This document shows, in pieces, positions 1-8,191 of a DNA stretch of 64,000 nt. The translations under genes were made by a program, and so were the position numbers. The notes under the pieces are model-generated. The model did no database searches. It was not told the origin of the DNA and saw only the letters and a program-made list of their open reading frames with translations. Origin of the DNA: Flavipsychrobacter stenotrophus (GTDB lineage: Bacteria > Bacteroidota > Bacteroidia > Chitinophagales > Chitinophagaceae); NCBI RefSeq assembly GCF_002954265.1, contig NZ_PPSL01000002.1, positions 310,001-374,000 of the forward strand, given 5' to 3'. Position 1 is the first letter of the stretch. Every line of letters begins with the position of its first letter.

Positions 1-967
1 GCTGCTGATACCTACTTTGATCACTGTTATTATCATCCTGATACACCATGCCATGCTTGGATTCAGGTTTGAGAAGGTGCAGCGGTCGCTGGCTTTCCTG
101 GGGCAGAGTTTATATTACAACCACGTAGATTATTCCTCTGTTACGTCAATGCTGTTTCCGCTGATACTGGTGGCGTATTCATTGACGAAGAAACGTAGCT
201 GGGCTACGAGAGGAGGCTTGCTACTGATCATAGCCATATTTATAGCAGGCATCATCTTCGCGCAGACACGTGCTGCATATATAGCAGTATTCTTTGGTAT
301 TGCCGTAGGTATAGCCATCAGAATGAAGCTGGTGAACTTTATTATGCCGGCCATTTATGCGTGCATCATCTTGCTGTTTTGCTACATGGTGCCGAACAAT
401 AAGTACATGGCCTTCCGCCCCGACTATAACAAGACCTACATGCATAAGGAGTTTACGGACCACCTTATAGCTACGTTCAGGGGTAAGGATATGTCGAGCA
501 TGGAGCGTGTGTATAGGTGGATAGCCACAGTGCGCATGAGTACAGATTATCCATGGACGGGTGTCGGGCCGCGTGCGTTTTACTTTTATTACAAACCATA
601 TGCGGTAAGCTCATTCCAGACGTATGTGAGCCGCAACAAAGAACAGTCTACTACACACAACTATTACCTGTATATGCTGGCAGAACAGGGTTACCCTGCT
701 ATGCTGTTGTATGCCCTGCTGATACCGGTGTTATTTGCCAAAGCGCAGAAAGTGTATCATAGATTCAAAGACAAATTCTGGCGGGCAGTAACAATTGGCC
801 TTGCCATGACGATAGCCGCGGGCTTTATCAACAACTTCTTCTCTGAGTTGATAGAGACCCATAAGGTGGGCGCACTGTTCTATATTCCGGTAGCCTTGCT
901 GATCATCCTGGATCAGAAGAGTAAGGTGATGGAAAAGGAAGATGTGGGTGATGTGGTGATTGGGTGA
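1..967 (+). CDS. O-antigen ligase/polymerase family membrane protein (5' truncated)
   Basis: Polytopic inner-membrane protein of the O-antigen ligase (Wzy_C) type, expected to polymerise or attach surface polysaccharide chains on the periplasmic side. The frame is open to the left edge of the window, so the true start is outside; the TTG at 17 is just an internal start-like codon. The visible ~320 residues are mostly membrane helices. They include the family hallmark TRAAYIA at a helix end (near residue 85) and a long soluble loop of roughly 80 residues that ends in TGVGPRAF, the usual G-V-G-P loop motif. A charged tail closes the protein. Family assignment is good; ligase versus polymerase cannot be decided from this part. 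Confidence 0.8.
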   Translation, partial: LLIPTLITVIIILIHHAMLGFRFEKVQRSLAFLGQSLYYNHVDYSSVTSMLFPLILVAYSLTKKRSWATRGGLLLIIAIFIAGIIFAQTRAAYIAVFFGIAVGIAIRMKLVNFIMPAIYACIILLFCYMVPNNKYMAFRPDYNKTYMHKEFTDHLIATFRGKDMSSMERVYRWIATVRMSTDYPWTGVGPRAFYFYYKPYAVSSFQTYVSRNKEQSTTHNYYLYMLAEQGYPAMLLYALLIPVLFAKAQKVYHRFKDKFWRAVTIGLAMTIAAGFINNFFSELIETHKVGALFYIPVALLIILDQKSKVMEKEDVGDVVIG

Positions 968-1135
968 ATCAAAGATTCACGATACCTTTGTCTGAACCTT
1001 GATTCGCCTGATTAAATGATAGGCTATGATCCCCGAAGAAAGCGATTCTTGCACATTTTATTAATACAAAGTGATAGGCTAACTCACTCTACAGCTTTTA
1101 CATTCGCGTCTGACGGTGTTATTCACCCAGTCGCT

Positions 1136-1163
1136 GTGGAGACGCAAAATCTTGCGTCTCTAC
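1136..1163. repeat. Palindromic dispersed repeat, GAGACGCAA family, copy 1
   Basis: Hairpin with 9-bp perfect arms GAGACGCAA / TTGCGTCTC and a 4-base loop, flanked by GTG and TAC. An identical 28-bp copy lies at 9956-9983 and a decayed inverted copy at 63510-63534. The rest of the 968-1221 gap shows no gene. Confidence 0.85.
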
Positions 1164-1221
1164 AAACGTATAAAGGGCGAGTTCGAAAGGTGTAACTGCT
1201 GTAGAATAGGGTATTTTTGGG

Positions 1222-2121
1222 TTAGCTATTCAATGCTCTCAATTGTTCAAACAACTCCTTTTGTTTATCAGCAAGGTTGGTAGGTAGTAATACTTTTAAT
1301 GTTACGTAGAGATCGCCGAAAGTTTCGGCTTTGCCATATACGGGCATACCTTTGCTTTTGATGCGGATGGTTTTGGTGGCTTGAGTACCGGCTGCTATCT
1401 GCACCTTTACCTGGCCGGTAAGTGTTTCTACCAATGTTTCGCCGCCCAGTACTGCTGTATACAGGTCTATCTCGTGGTTGGTCTTAAGGTTATCTCCTTC
1501 GCGGGTGAACCTGTGGTGCGGACGTACTCTTACATTAACGAACAGATCGCCTGCTGTGGCGGGTGTGCTGCCTGCACCACCCTTTCCTTTTATGCGTAGT
1601 TGCTGTTCATCGTAAGCGCCGGGTTTGGTGCTTATTCGAAGCTTTTCATTTTCCAGTTGTATTACACGGGTAGTGCCATAGTAGGCCTCTTCCTGGGATA
1701 TTTCAAATTCGGTCTGCAGGTCCTGGCCTTTGCGGGCTCTTTGCCTGCCACCACCACGGGCACCACCTCCCCCTCCGAAGAACTGCTCGAAGAAGTCGGA
1801 GAAGTCGCCACCACCACCGCCGAAGCCGCCGCTAAATCCGCCGCCGCCACCAAATGGATTACCGCCACCACCTGGCTGTCCGCCCATGTTCTCGTATTGT
1901 TTCCAGTTAGAACCCAGTTCGTCGTATTTCTTTCTCTTTACGGGGTCGCCGACAACGTCATTGGCCTCGTTAATTTCTTTGAATTTCGCTTCAGCGTCTT
2001 TGTTGTCGGGATTTTTATCGGGGTGGAATTTCAGGGCGAGTTTGCGGTATGCCTTCTTGATCTCTTCCTGAGTTGCCTTTTTATCTACGCCTAGTGTTTT
2101 ATAATAATCTTTGTATTCCAT
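1222..2121 (-). CDS. DnaJ-class co-chaperone, CbpA-like (no zinc finger)
   Basis: J-domain co-chaperone that stimulates the ATPase of DnaK and delivers clients. The J-domain occupies residues 4-70 with the HPD signature at 33-35. It is followed by a very glycine/phenylalanine-rich linker (about 80-130) and then the two beta-barrel substrate-binding domains (about 135-295). The CxxCxGxG zinc-finger repeats of DnaJ proper are absent, so this is a class B protein like CbpA. At 299 residues the length is normal for that class. It is a single gene, with no partner chaperone next to it. The low-complexity G/F segment creates long false frames on the other strand. Confidence 0.93.
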   Translation of the reverse strand: MEYKDYYKTLGVDKKATQEEIKKAYRKLALKFHPDKNPDNKDAEAKFKEINEANDVVGDPVKRKKYDELGSNWKQYENMGGQPGGGGNPFGGGGGFSGGFGGGGGDFSDFFEQFFGGGGGARGGGRQRARKGQDLQTEFEISQEEAYYGTTRVIQLENEKLRISTKPGAYDEQQLRIKGKGGAGSTPATAGDLFVNVRVRPHHRFTREGDNLKTNHEIDLYTAVLGGETLVETLTGQVKVQIAAGTQATKTIRIKSKGMPVYGKAETFGDLYVTLKVLLPTNLADKQKELFEQLRALNS

Positions 2122-2197
2122 GGGTAATCTATTTCTTTATGTGGCCCGTTATGGGCTTATTGTCGCGTATCATCAGAGTAATACATGCTTATTAAAA

Positions 2198-2267
2198 CAT
2201 GCGATACCTTCGGCATCGTTTCTATGATGATTGATATTAACTATAGACATGTGATGCTTTCGGCATC
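2198..2267 (-). repeat. Paired GATGCC hairpin element, copy 1
   Basis: Read on the minus strand, two small hairpins (GATGC-CGAAA-GCATC and GATGCC-GAA-GGTATC) start 50 bases apart; the first is followed by CATGTCTATAG. The same arrangement (49-base spacing, same trailing motif) occurs at 44917-44985. It lies in the 414-bp gap between dnaJ and the thioredoxin gene. Confidence 0.75.
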
Positions 2268-2375
2268 ATTACCGTTGCTAGCTCAATAATTATTCTATCA
2301 CCATAAAATTACTCTATTCACGGCAATCATGCATGATGATAGTCATTATTAAAACTGTACCGCCGTTCTGTGTAG

Positions 2376-2409
2376 CCTAACCCCCAGCCCTCTCAAAGGG
2401 AGAGGGAGA
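2376..2409. repeat. CCCTCTC/GGAGAGGG hairpin repeat
   Basis: Short inverted repeat CCCTCTCaaaGGGAGAGGG preceded by CCTAACCCCCAG. A related, more diverged form (CCCTCTCC ... GGAGAGGGCCGGGG) is at 46608-46657. No gene is visible here. Confidence 0.6.
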
Positions 2410-2480
2410 ATAATGTCCACGCTATTGCGTGGCGTTAAAGCAAAATTCATTTGTGTCAATTTGAATACACCGTAATAGCA

Positions 2481-2509
2481 AAGCGGGTATCTCATAGAGA
2501 CACCCGCTT
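2481..2509 (-). terminator. Stem-loop behind the TlpA-like gene
   Basis: Imperfect stem AAGCGGGT / ACCCGCTT with an extended inner stem (GTCTC/GAGAT), 26 bases past the stop of the minus-strand thioredoxin gene. The T-tract after it is weak, so it may act in part as a transcript-end stabiliser. Confidence 0.55.
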
Positions 2510-2534
2510 GTATTATTTAATGATATCCGGCTGA

Positions 2535-3029
2535 TTATTTTGCAGCAGCCAGTTCTTTTACCTTCTTGAAAACTTCGGCTTCGCCACCTTCTTCATAACC
2601 GATATGGCTGAAAGCGATCTTACCATTCTTGTCTATAATAACGGTAAACGGTACAGACTGGAAGTTAAGGGAACGCTTAAGGTCTGAGTTCACATCGATA
2701 TAGAAAGAGAAGGTCCAACCCTGAGATACTGCATATGTGCGGGCAATACCTTCTGCACGAACTTCATCTATAGATACGGTCACATAATTGAAGTCTGCTT
2801 CCTTCTTCCATGCAGGCAATGCTGCGGAAATGTTCTTGATCTCTTTCTTGCACGGGATACACCATGTAGCCCAGAAACTGATAACAGTTACCTTTCCTTT
2901 TTCCACTACATCATTGAACGCGAGCTTCTTTCCTGAGTTAAGATCTTTGATCTGAGTCTTAGGAAGATCCTGCGCGTGGAGATTGATAGCTAAGAAGAGA
3001 CCGGCCACTGCCAAAAGTAATTTTTTCAT
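2535..3029 (-). CDS. TlpA/ResA-family periplasmic thioredoxin
   Basis: Secreted thiol-disulfide oxidoreductase of the TlpA type. A signal peptide covers residues 1-19 (cut likely after HAQ). The thioredoxin fold follows with the active site WCIPC (Cys57 and Cys60), the TlpA insertion, and the cis-proline segment VPFT near residue 126. It would reduce or rearrange disulfides of exported proteins. It is transcribed divergently from the DUF6029 outer-membrane gene with 94 bp between the starts, which suggests the two may serve the same envelope process. The length of 164 residues is normal. Confidence 0.92.
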   Translation of the reverse strand: MKKLLLAVAGLFLAINLHAQDLPKTQIKDLNSGKKLAFNDVVEKGKVTVISFWATWCIPCKKEIKNISAALPAWKKEADFNYVTVSIDEVRAEGIARTYAVSQGWTFSFYIDVNSDLKRSLNFQSVPFTVIIDKNGKIAFSHIGYEEGGEAEVFKKVKELAAAK

Positions 3030-3123
3030 AAATACCTGATTTTAATTGATTGTAAGCGAAAACTCTGCCAAATTTGTAAATTGCATACAATTTCCGAAAA
3101 AAATTAACAATTCAACGTAAATA

Positions 3124-4710
3124 ATGAACAAAGCGCTCTATTTATTTCTGTTGACCTGCCTACCGGCAGGTTTATTTGCACAAGGCACCCTTTCGGGCGA
3201 CTTGCAGACCAATCTCAACCTCTTTCAGAAGGATGAAAAGATAGGCGCATCTAACAACCCGCTATACGACAACTACCTGACGGGTAGTGAAGCGTGGCTG
3301 AGTACCCGTTACAACGTTAATGACTGGACCTTCAACCTAAGACTGGATGCCTTCAGCAATTCTAATTTGGCCAATCCTACACAGGCGCTTACAGGCTACG
3401 GTGTGGGTGCTTTCAGCGTAACTAAAGAAATGGATGATGTTACCGTAACAGTTGGTAATATATATGACCAGATAGGTAGCGGCCTTTTATTCCGCTCTTA
3501 TGAAGACAGAGGGCTGCTGATAGACAACGCACTGATAGGATTGGAGATCAAGTACAAGCTGGGTAAGGACATTCAGCTGAAAGGTTTTGGCGGACAGCAA
3601 AAGTTCAGGTTTGAACGATATGCGCCGATAATAAAGGGCTTTAATGCCGAGGGTAGCTATGCAGTGGGCAAAGCCAACTTCATGCCGGGTATTGGCATTG
3701 TGAACCGTACCCTGGATGAGACATCAATGCTGAAGATAGCATCCAACATCAATACCTATGATCTGTCTAAGCGTTTTGAACCAAGGTGGAACAACTACCT
3801 GATGAGTGTTTACAACACCATTAACTACAAAAGCTTTTCATGGTACATAGAGGGTGCGTACAAGACCCACGAAGCCATACCTGATACCAATGCAGCTGGA
3901 GCACTGGTAGACAGAGCAGGTAATGTGGTGTTTACTACCATCAACTATGGTAAGAAAGGGTTTGCAGTGAATGTATCTGCAAAGCGCACTGAAAATTTCT
4001 TTAACCGCACTTCTCCCAATGAGTCTTTGCTCAATGGCATGGTGAACTGGCAGCCGGTTGTAGCCCGCCAGAGACCAGAAAGGCTGATGAGTCGTTATAC
4101 ACCTGCATCTCAGGACTTGTCTGAAATGGCGACCACAGTAGATGTATTGTATACACCTAGCGATAAAACCAGCTATACATTTACCTACACTAATATAGAC
4201 AAGCTGGACAAAAGCAAACTGTACAGAGAGCTGTTTGGCGAGATAGTATATGAAGGGGTAAAGAACTGGAAATTTGAAGGTGGTATTCAGTACATGGAGT
4301 ACAACATGACCGTGTACCGCACCAAACCACAACCATTCCTGTTTGCTGTTACTCCTTTTGCAGAGGTTACTTACCTGATCAATGATCATAAATCGCTCCG
4401 CTTTGAGGCGCAGTATATGAACACCAAGCAGGATTACGGATCATGGGTGTTTTTCCTTTTGGAATATAACCTGGCTCCTAAGTTCTCTATCTCGGCATCA
4501 GACATGTATAATTTCGACCCTAACTACAGCAACAGCGATGTTAAGGGTGCATACCACTACCCTACTATATATGGCGCATTTACCAAGGGACCTTCGCGCT
4601 TCTCAATTGCCTACGTAAAGCAGGTGGCAGGTATCAATTGCACCGGTGGTGTATGTCGTTATGAGCCGGCGTTCAGCGGTGTGAGAACTACGTTCTCTAC
4701 AAGGTTCTAG
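3124..4710 (+). CDS. DUF6029 family outer-membrane protein
   Basis: A 528-residue envelope protein with a signal peptide (residues 1-19, cut after LFA-Q) and then long alternating beta-strand patterns rich in aromatic residues, ending in a terminal Phe (TRF). This is typical of an outer-membrane beta-barrel. Sequence style and the head-to-head TlpA neighbour match the Bacteroidota family DUF6029, whose function is not known. The region around residues 65-130 (RYNVNDWTFNLRLDAF, GNIYDQIGSGLLFRSYEDRG) is the recognisable conserved part. No catalytic motif is seen. A rho-independent terminator follows at 4762-4792. Confidence 0.8.
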   Translation: MNKALYLFLLTCLPAGLFAQGTLSGDLQTNLNLFQKDEKIGASNNPLYDNYLTGSEAWLSTRYNVNDWTFNLRLDAFSNSNLANPTQALTGYGVGAFSVTKEMDDVTVTVGNIYDQIGSGLLFRSYEDRGLLIDNALIGLEIKYKLGKDIQLKGFGGQQKFRFERYAPIIKGFNAEGSYAVGKANFMPGIGIVNRTLDETSMLKIASNINTYDLSKRFEPRWNNYLMSVYNTINYKSFSWYIEGAYKTHEAIPDTNAAGALVDRAGNVVFTTINYGKKGFAVNVSAKRTENFFNRTSPNESLLNGMVNWQPVVARQRPERLMSRYTPASQDLSEMATTVDVLYTPSDKTSYTFTYTNIDKLDKSKLYRELFGEIVYEGVKNWKFEGGIQYMEYNMTVYRTKPQPFLFAVTPFAEVTYLINDHKSLRFEAQYMNTKQDYGSWVFFLLEYNLAPKFSISASDMYNFDPNYSNSDVKGAYHYPTIYGAFTKGPSRFSIAYVKQVAGINCTGGVCRYEPAFSGVRTTFSTRF

Positions 4711-4740
4711 TTTAAGTGAAAAGTCAAAAGTTAAAAGTGG
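4711..4740. repeat. AAAAGTCAAAAGTTAAAAGT repeat, copy 1
   Basis: Directly after the DUF6029 stop codon. The same A/G-rich (or C/T-rich) run recurs at 45502-45540, 50828-50851, 57559-57589 and 61942-61972, mostly at gene ends. Confidence 0.6.
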
Positions 4741-4761
4741 TTCTTCAATAGCATAATATTT

Positions 4762-4792
4762 ATGCCCTCGCTGATGCGGGGGCATTTTTTTT
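4762..4792 (+). terminator. Rho-independent terminator after DUF6029 gene
   Basis: Stem ATGCCCTCG / CGGGGGCAT (one mismatch) with a 6-base loop and an 8-T run. Confidence 0.85.
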
Positions 4793-4860
4793 GTGCTTGG
4801 GGACACGTTTGTTGCTGAACAGGGGTGAACCCAGCCCCTAGATTGGTCTGTTTATTCACC

Positions 4861-4904
4861 TCTAAGAGAACCGGCGCGATGTGCCGGTCGGGAGACCGGC
4901 GGCC
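4861..4904 (-). repeat. GGTCTC...CCGGTTCTCTT repeat, copy 1
   Basis: On the minus strand it reads CCGGTCTCCCGACCGG, then CACATCG, then CGCCGGTTCTCTTAGAG. Related copies are at 36611-36632, 46545-46591, 61621-61660 and 63305-63352, with fragments at 7881-7970. The 4711-5062 gap otherwise holds only the terminator. Confidence 0.7.
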
Positions 4905-5062
4905 ACTCGAACGTAGACAGAGTCTACGCTCAGCGCTTATGTGTAAATAATACCGCCAACAGGACGTTAAAATAAGTATTGGATATGGTGCAATAGAAAA
5001 ATGTATTATGAGGGAATGAGGGAAAGGAGGTAATTTTCCGGCCTTAATTGAAATTACAATTG

Positions 5063-5563
5063 ATGACAACAATTATAGCAGGCACCAACAGGGCTGACAG
5101 CATGACCTTAAGAACTGCCAGGCTCTACTTTGACATACTGAAGGAACTGGGAGAAAATGTGAAGCTGCTATCGCTGGAAGGAAAGGAAGTGTGGGAACGA
5201 GGTGCATCTATGCTGGCACTGGAGCAGGAATATCTGATTCCGGCTGAAAAGTTCATTTTTATCATGCCTGAGTACAATGCAAGTTTCCCCGGCATATTAA
5301 AGGTAATGATGGACAACACCGATATAAAGAAGGTATGGTGGTACAAAAAAGCGCTGTTAACGGGCATATCTGATGGCCGGGCAGGTAATCTCCGCGGAAT
5401 AGAGCACATGACCAGCATACTGCACTATATGAAAGTAAACGTACATTACAACAAATTGGTACTTTCGCGCATAAAAGAAGAGATTGGCAAAGACGGCAGC
5501 GTTATGAAACCGGAAACGGAAAATAATATCCGCCAGCAGATCGCCGACTTCATTAAATTCTAA
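5063..5563 (+). CDS. NAD(P)H-dependent FMN reductase family protein
   Basis: Flavodoxin-fold FMN reductase of about 166 residues that would use NAD(P)H to reduce FMN, azo compounds or quinones. The start at ATG 5063 gives MTTIIAGTNR, where IIAGTNR is the usual first strand and phosphate-binding loop of the family. An upstream TTG (5048) would add five unneeded residues. The PEYNASFPGILKVMMDNT segment (about 75-92) is the characteristic flavin-binding and dimer motif, and GRAGNLRGIEHM follows. It is the first gene of a pair, 22 bp before the metallophosphoesterase. Substrate unknown. Confidence 0.87.
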   Translation: MTTIIAGTNRADSMTLRTARLYFDILKELGENVKLLSLEGKEVWERGASMLALEQEYLIPAEKFIFIMPEYNASFPGILKVMMDNTDIKKVWWYKKALLTGISDGRAGNLRGIEHMTSILHYMKVNVHYNKLVLSRIKEEIGKDGSVMKPETENNIRQQIADFIKF

Positions 5564-5585
5564 GCATCCACTTACAGTATAGTTT

Positions 5586-6836
5586 ATGGCCACTCGTTTT
5601 ATTATTATCCTTTGCCTGCTTGGCCTTGCCGAGTTTTACAGTTATATACTGGTACGCTCTATAGTAAAGGATCTTTCCCCTGCATGGCGCACAGGTATCA
5701 CCATAGCGTATGTTACGTTTACCCTGGTATGCTGGCTGGGTTTTGTATTCATCCGCCAATTACAATCATCGAGCACGCCGCACCTACTGCGCAATATTTA
5801 TACAGCAGTGGCACTGGGCATGCTGGTAGCCAAGATACTGGTGCTGCTGGTAATGCTGATAGATGACCTGAGAAGATTGATCACCTCATTGATAGCGGCT
5901 GTAGCTTTTCACAACTCACCAACATCTGAAGGCATATCGCAGCCTATAGAGCGCTCTGCTTTCCTGAAGAATACGGCTATTGTGTTGGCTGGCCTTACAC
6001 TGGGCGGTTTTACACTGGGCATCCGCAACAGGTATAACTACAGGGTACGTAAAATAAAGCTGAGTTTCGCCAATTTGCCTGCCGCATTTAAGGGCATGAA
6101 GATCGTGCAGATATCAGACATCCACACGGGTAGTTTTGATAACCACGCAGCTGTAGCACATGGTATAGAAAGGGTAATGGACCAGAAGGCGGACATCATA
6201 TTGTTTACCGGCGACCTGGTAAATAATGTATCGACCGAGGTAGATGAAAAGTACCATGAAATATTCTCGCGCCTTAAAGCGCCAATGGGCGTATACTCTA
6301 CCCTGGGCAATCACGACTATGGCGACTATGTACAGTGGCCTACACCCGAAGCGAAAGTAGCTAACCTGGATACGCTGAAACAGATACATGCAAGCATGGG
6401 CTGGAAGCTGATGATGAATGAGCATGTGGTGTTTGAACGTGGTGCAGACAAAATAGCATTGGTAGGTATAGAGAACTGGGGTGCTAAAGCCAACTTCCCT
6501 AAGTATGGCGATATGACCAAAGCGTATGCCGGGCTGAAAGAAAAGAATGTACCGTTTAAGATACTGATGTCTCACGACCCATCGCACTGGGAGGCACAGG
6601 TAAGAAAGGAATATAAAGATGTAGACCTTACCCTGAGCGGACATACACATGGTATGCAGTTTGGTATAGACAGCAAGATATTTAAATGGAGCCCTGTACA
6701 ATACATCTACAAGCAGTGGGCGGGCATATACCAGGAGGACAATCAGTACCTGTATGTGAACCGCGGCTTCGGCTTCCTGGGCTACCCTGGCAGGTTGGGC
6801 ATATTGCCGGAGATCACGGTTATTGAGCTTGCATAA
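5586..6836 (+). CDS. Membrane-anchored metallophosphoesterase (YkuE/YaeI-like)
   Basis: Calcineurin-like phosphoesterase of 416 residues. The first ~150 residues carry membrane helices (about 4-24, 35-55, 72-95, 130-147). The catalytic domain has all dimetal motifs in order: DIHTG (DxH), TGDLVNN, GNHDYGD, MSHDPSHW and SGHTHGMQ. By family knowledge such proteins act at the membrane face on phospholipid-type or pyrophosphate substrates. The orientation of the catalytic domain is not certain. It follows the FMN reductase by 22 bp and is probably co-transcribed. Confidence 0.9.
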   Translation: MATRFIIILCLLGLAEFYSYILVRSIVKDLSPAWRTGITIAYVTFTLVCWLGFVFIRQLQSSSTPHLLRNIYTAVALGMLVAKILVLLVMLIDDLRRLITSLIAAVAFHNSPTSEGISQPIERSAFLKNTAIVLAGLTLGGFTLGIRNRYNYRVRKIKLSFANLPAAFKGMKIVQISDIHTGSFDNHAAVAHGIERVMDQKADIILFTGDLVNNVSTEVDEKYHEIFSRLKAPMGVYSTLGNHDYGDYVQWPTPEAKVANLDTLKQIHASMGWKLMMNEHVVFERGADKIALVGIENWGAKANFPKYGDMTKAYAGLKEKNVPFKILMSHDPSHWEAQVRKEYKDVDLTLSGHTHGMQFGIDSKIFKWSPVQYIYKQWAGIYQEDNQYLYVNRGFGFLGYPGRLGILPEITVIELA

Positions 6837-6837
6837 T

Positions 6838-6915
6838 TAATGGCTCAATGGCTTAATTGCTCAATGGCTCAATTATCTAATGTGGAAATGTGCTAGTGTG
6901 GGAATGTGAAAATGA
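6838..6915. repeat. 8-bp-period array (left side of small gene)
   Basis: Degenerate tandem 8-mers: ATGGCTCA ATGGCTTA ATTGCTCA ATGGCTCA, then ATGTGGAA ATGTGCTA GTGTGGGA ATGTGAAA. The complementary array at 7236-7286 lies on the other side of the 73-residue gene. Confidence 0.75.
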
Positions 6916-6939
6916 CGTTTGTTGCACCGAAGATAAAAC

Positions 6940-7161
6940 TTACTCGTCAGTTTCTTTTATTTCGTCTTCTGTAAAACCAGCCAATTTCAAAGCCCTTTTT
7001 GAATAGCCTCCGGCTCTCATTTCCCGGGCTGTATATCCCATGGCTTTTACAGCCCACGCAGGATATTTACCATTTTTAAATTCTGCTGGTGACACATTAT
7101 CACTTTTAAATCCACTTGCGATTTTTGTAAATCCCTCTTTAAATTTCTCATTTGGCTCCAT
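6940..7161 (-). CDS. Small protein with short GY/GF helical repeats
   Basis: A 73-residue protein with no recognised function. Residues 35-70 form three short repeats of ten to twelve residues around a G-[YF]-[ST] turn (AMGYTAREM, AGGYSKRAL, LAGFTEDEI). This pattern of tandem helix-turn units also occurs in some repeat proteins. There is no signal peptide or membrane helix. The gene is isolated and enclosed by two inverted 8-mer arrays (6838-6915 and 7236-7286). Coding status is supported by the protein-level repeat being kept while the DNA differs. Confidence 0.5.
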   Translation of the reverse strand: MEPNEKFKEGFTKIASGFKSDNVSPAEFKNGKYPAWAVKAMGYTAREMRAGGYSKRALKLAGFTEDEIKETDE

Positions 7162-7235
7162 GAATATCTATATCTTTCTATTTAAAAATACTCAACATTT
7201 TTTATTTGATATACTTCGAGATTATCTCAATCAAA

Positions 7236-7286
7236 TAGAGCATTAAACCATTGAGCCATTAAGCCATTTTCAGATTGAGCCATTCT
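7236..7286. repeat. 8-bp-period array (right side of small gene)
   Basis: AGCATTAAACCATTGAGCC and ATTAAGCCATTTTCAGATTG blocks, the reverse complement style of the array at 6838-6915. Confidence 0.65.
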
Positions 7287-7341
7287 AAAAAATTTTATGG
7301 AATAGTTTGTGCATCTGCATCTTATATGCAAACACACTACT

Positions 7342-7857
7342 ATGGCTGAGATGATACTGCCGCAAAAGAGTGGCAAACGTAAATTACATTCCCTGAAGGT
7401 AGATCTTACTCCTATGGTGGATCTGGGATTTTTGCTCATTACTTTTTTCATGCTCACCACTACTCTGGCAAGACCCAATGCCATGGAGCTGAACATGCCT
7501 TATGATGGGCCGGTTGACAATCCACCTATCTTTGTGGACGAAGCAACAATTACGCTCATCCCATCCAAAGATCATTCACTGCACTATTACAATGGCTTGT
7601 TGAAAAGTCCTGCAGATATGCATGTCGCTACAATGAAAAATGCACGAGCAATTATACTTCGCAAGAAGAGTGAGGTAGCTGCATTACCTTCTTCATTTTC
7701 TGCTGACGCACATAAGCTGCATGTGCTTATTAAGCCCGACAAGACCTGCAAGTATGAGGATGTTGTGAGCCTGCTTGATGAGATGAATATCAATGATGTG
7801 AGGTACTATGCTATTGTGGATATAACTGCAGAAGATGTGAGTGCGATGGCTCAATGA
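7342..7857 (+). CDS. ExbD/TolR-family biopolymer transport protein
   Basis: ExbD-like component of a proton-driven envelope motor. The start at ATG 7342 (MAEMILPQ) is preferred over an upstream frame extension. One membrane helix lies at about residues 25-42, preceded by VDLTPMVDLGFLLITFF; its Asp (MVD) is the conserved proton-carrying residue of the family. A periplasmic domain of about 120 residues follows. The partner ExbB is not in the window, but a TonB gene follows at 8192, so this is probably an accessory ExbD-TonB unit. The length of 171 residues is normal. Confidence 0.9.
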   Translation: MAEMILPQKSGKRKLHSLKVDLTPMVDLGFLLITFFMLTTTLARPNAMELNMPYDGPVDNPPIFVDEATITLIPSKDHSLHYYNGLLKSPADMHVATMKNARAIILRKKSEVAALPSSFSADAHKLHVLIKPDKTCKYEDVVSLLDEMNINDVRYYAIVDITAEDVSAMAQ

Positions 7858-7880
7858 GGTTGATGCAAGTCGCATAATAA

Positions 7881-8030
7881 ATCTCAAAGAGAACCTGCCC
7901 GACACTAGATTGCTTCGTGCCTCGCAATGACGGCATAATTAGTCTCAAAGAGAACCGACCTGATACCCAATGTCGTGGTTCGTCCTTCGACGCAGCTCAG
8001 GATGACAGGGCTCACCATGACATTGGGATC
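7881..8030. repeat. Cluster of dispersed repeats between exbD-like and tonB-like genes
   Basis: The 334-bp gap holds no gene. It contains two TCTCAAAGAGAAC fragments (7881-7905, 7941-7957), an AGATTGCTTCGTGCCTCGCA fragment, and an inverted repeat. The arms of that repeat are GATACCCAATGTCGTGG (7962-7978) and CCATGACATTGGGATC (8015-8030), enclosing CGTCCTTCGACGCAGCTCAG-type sequence that is common as a dispersed repeat in many bacteria. Confidence 0.65.
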
Positions 8031-8191
8031 AAGAGAAAATCTCCCTGCATGCTTTTTCTATAGCGGACTTCAGCCAATACAACACTAATAAATAAACCTA
8101 AAAATATTTTTATGAATTTCTTGTGGAATTGTTTTTCTGCCGCTTCTTATTAATGAACAACAAACACATAAACCTTTTAAAACTAAATTTT

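Noticed and set aside
1600-2094. Long plus-strand ORFs across the dnaJ-like gene
   Set aside because: Caused by the Gly-rich repeat codons of the minus-strand gene.
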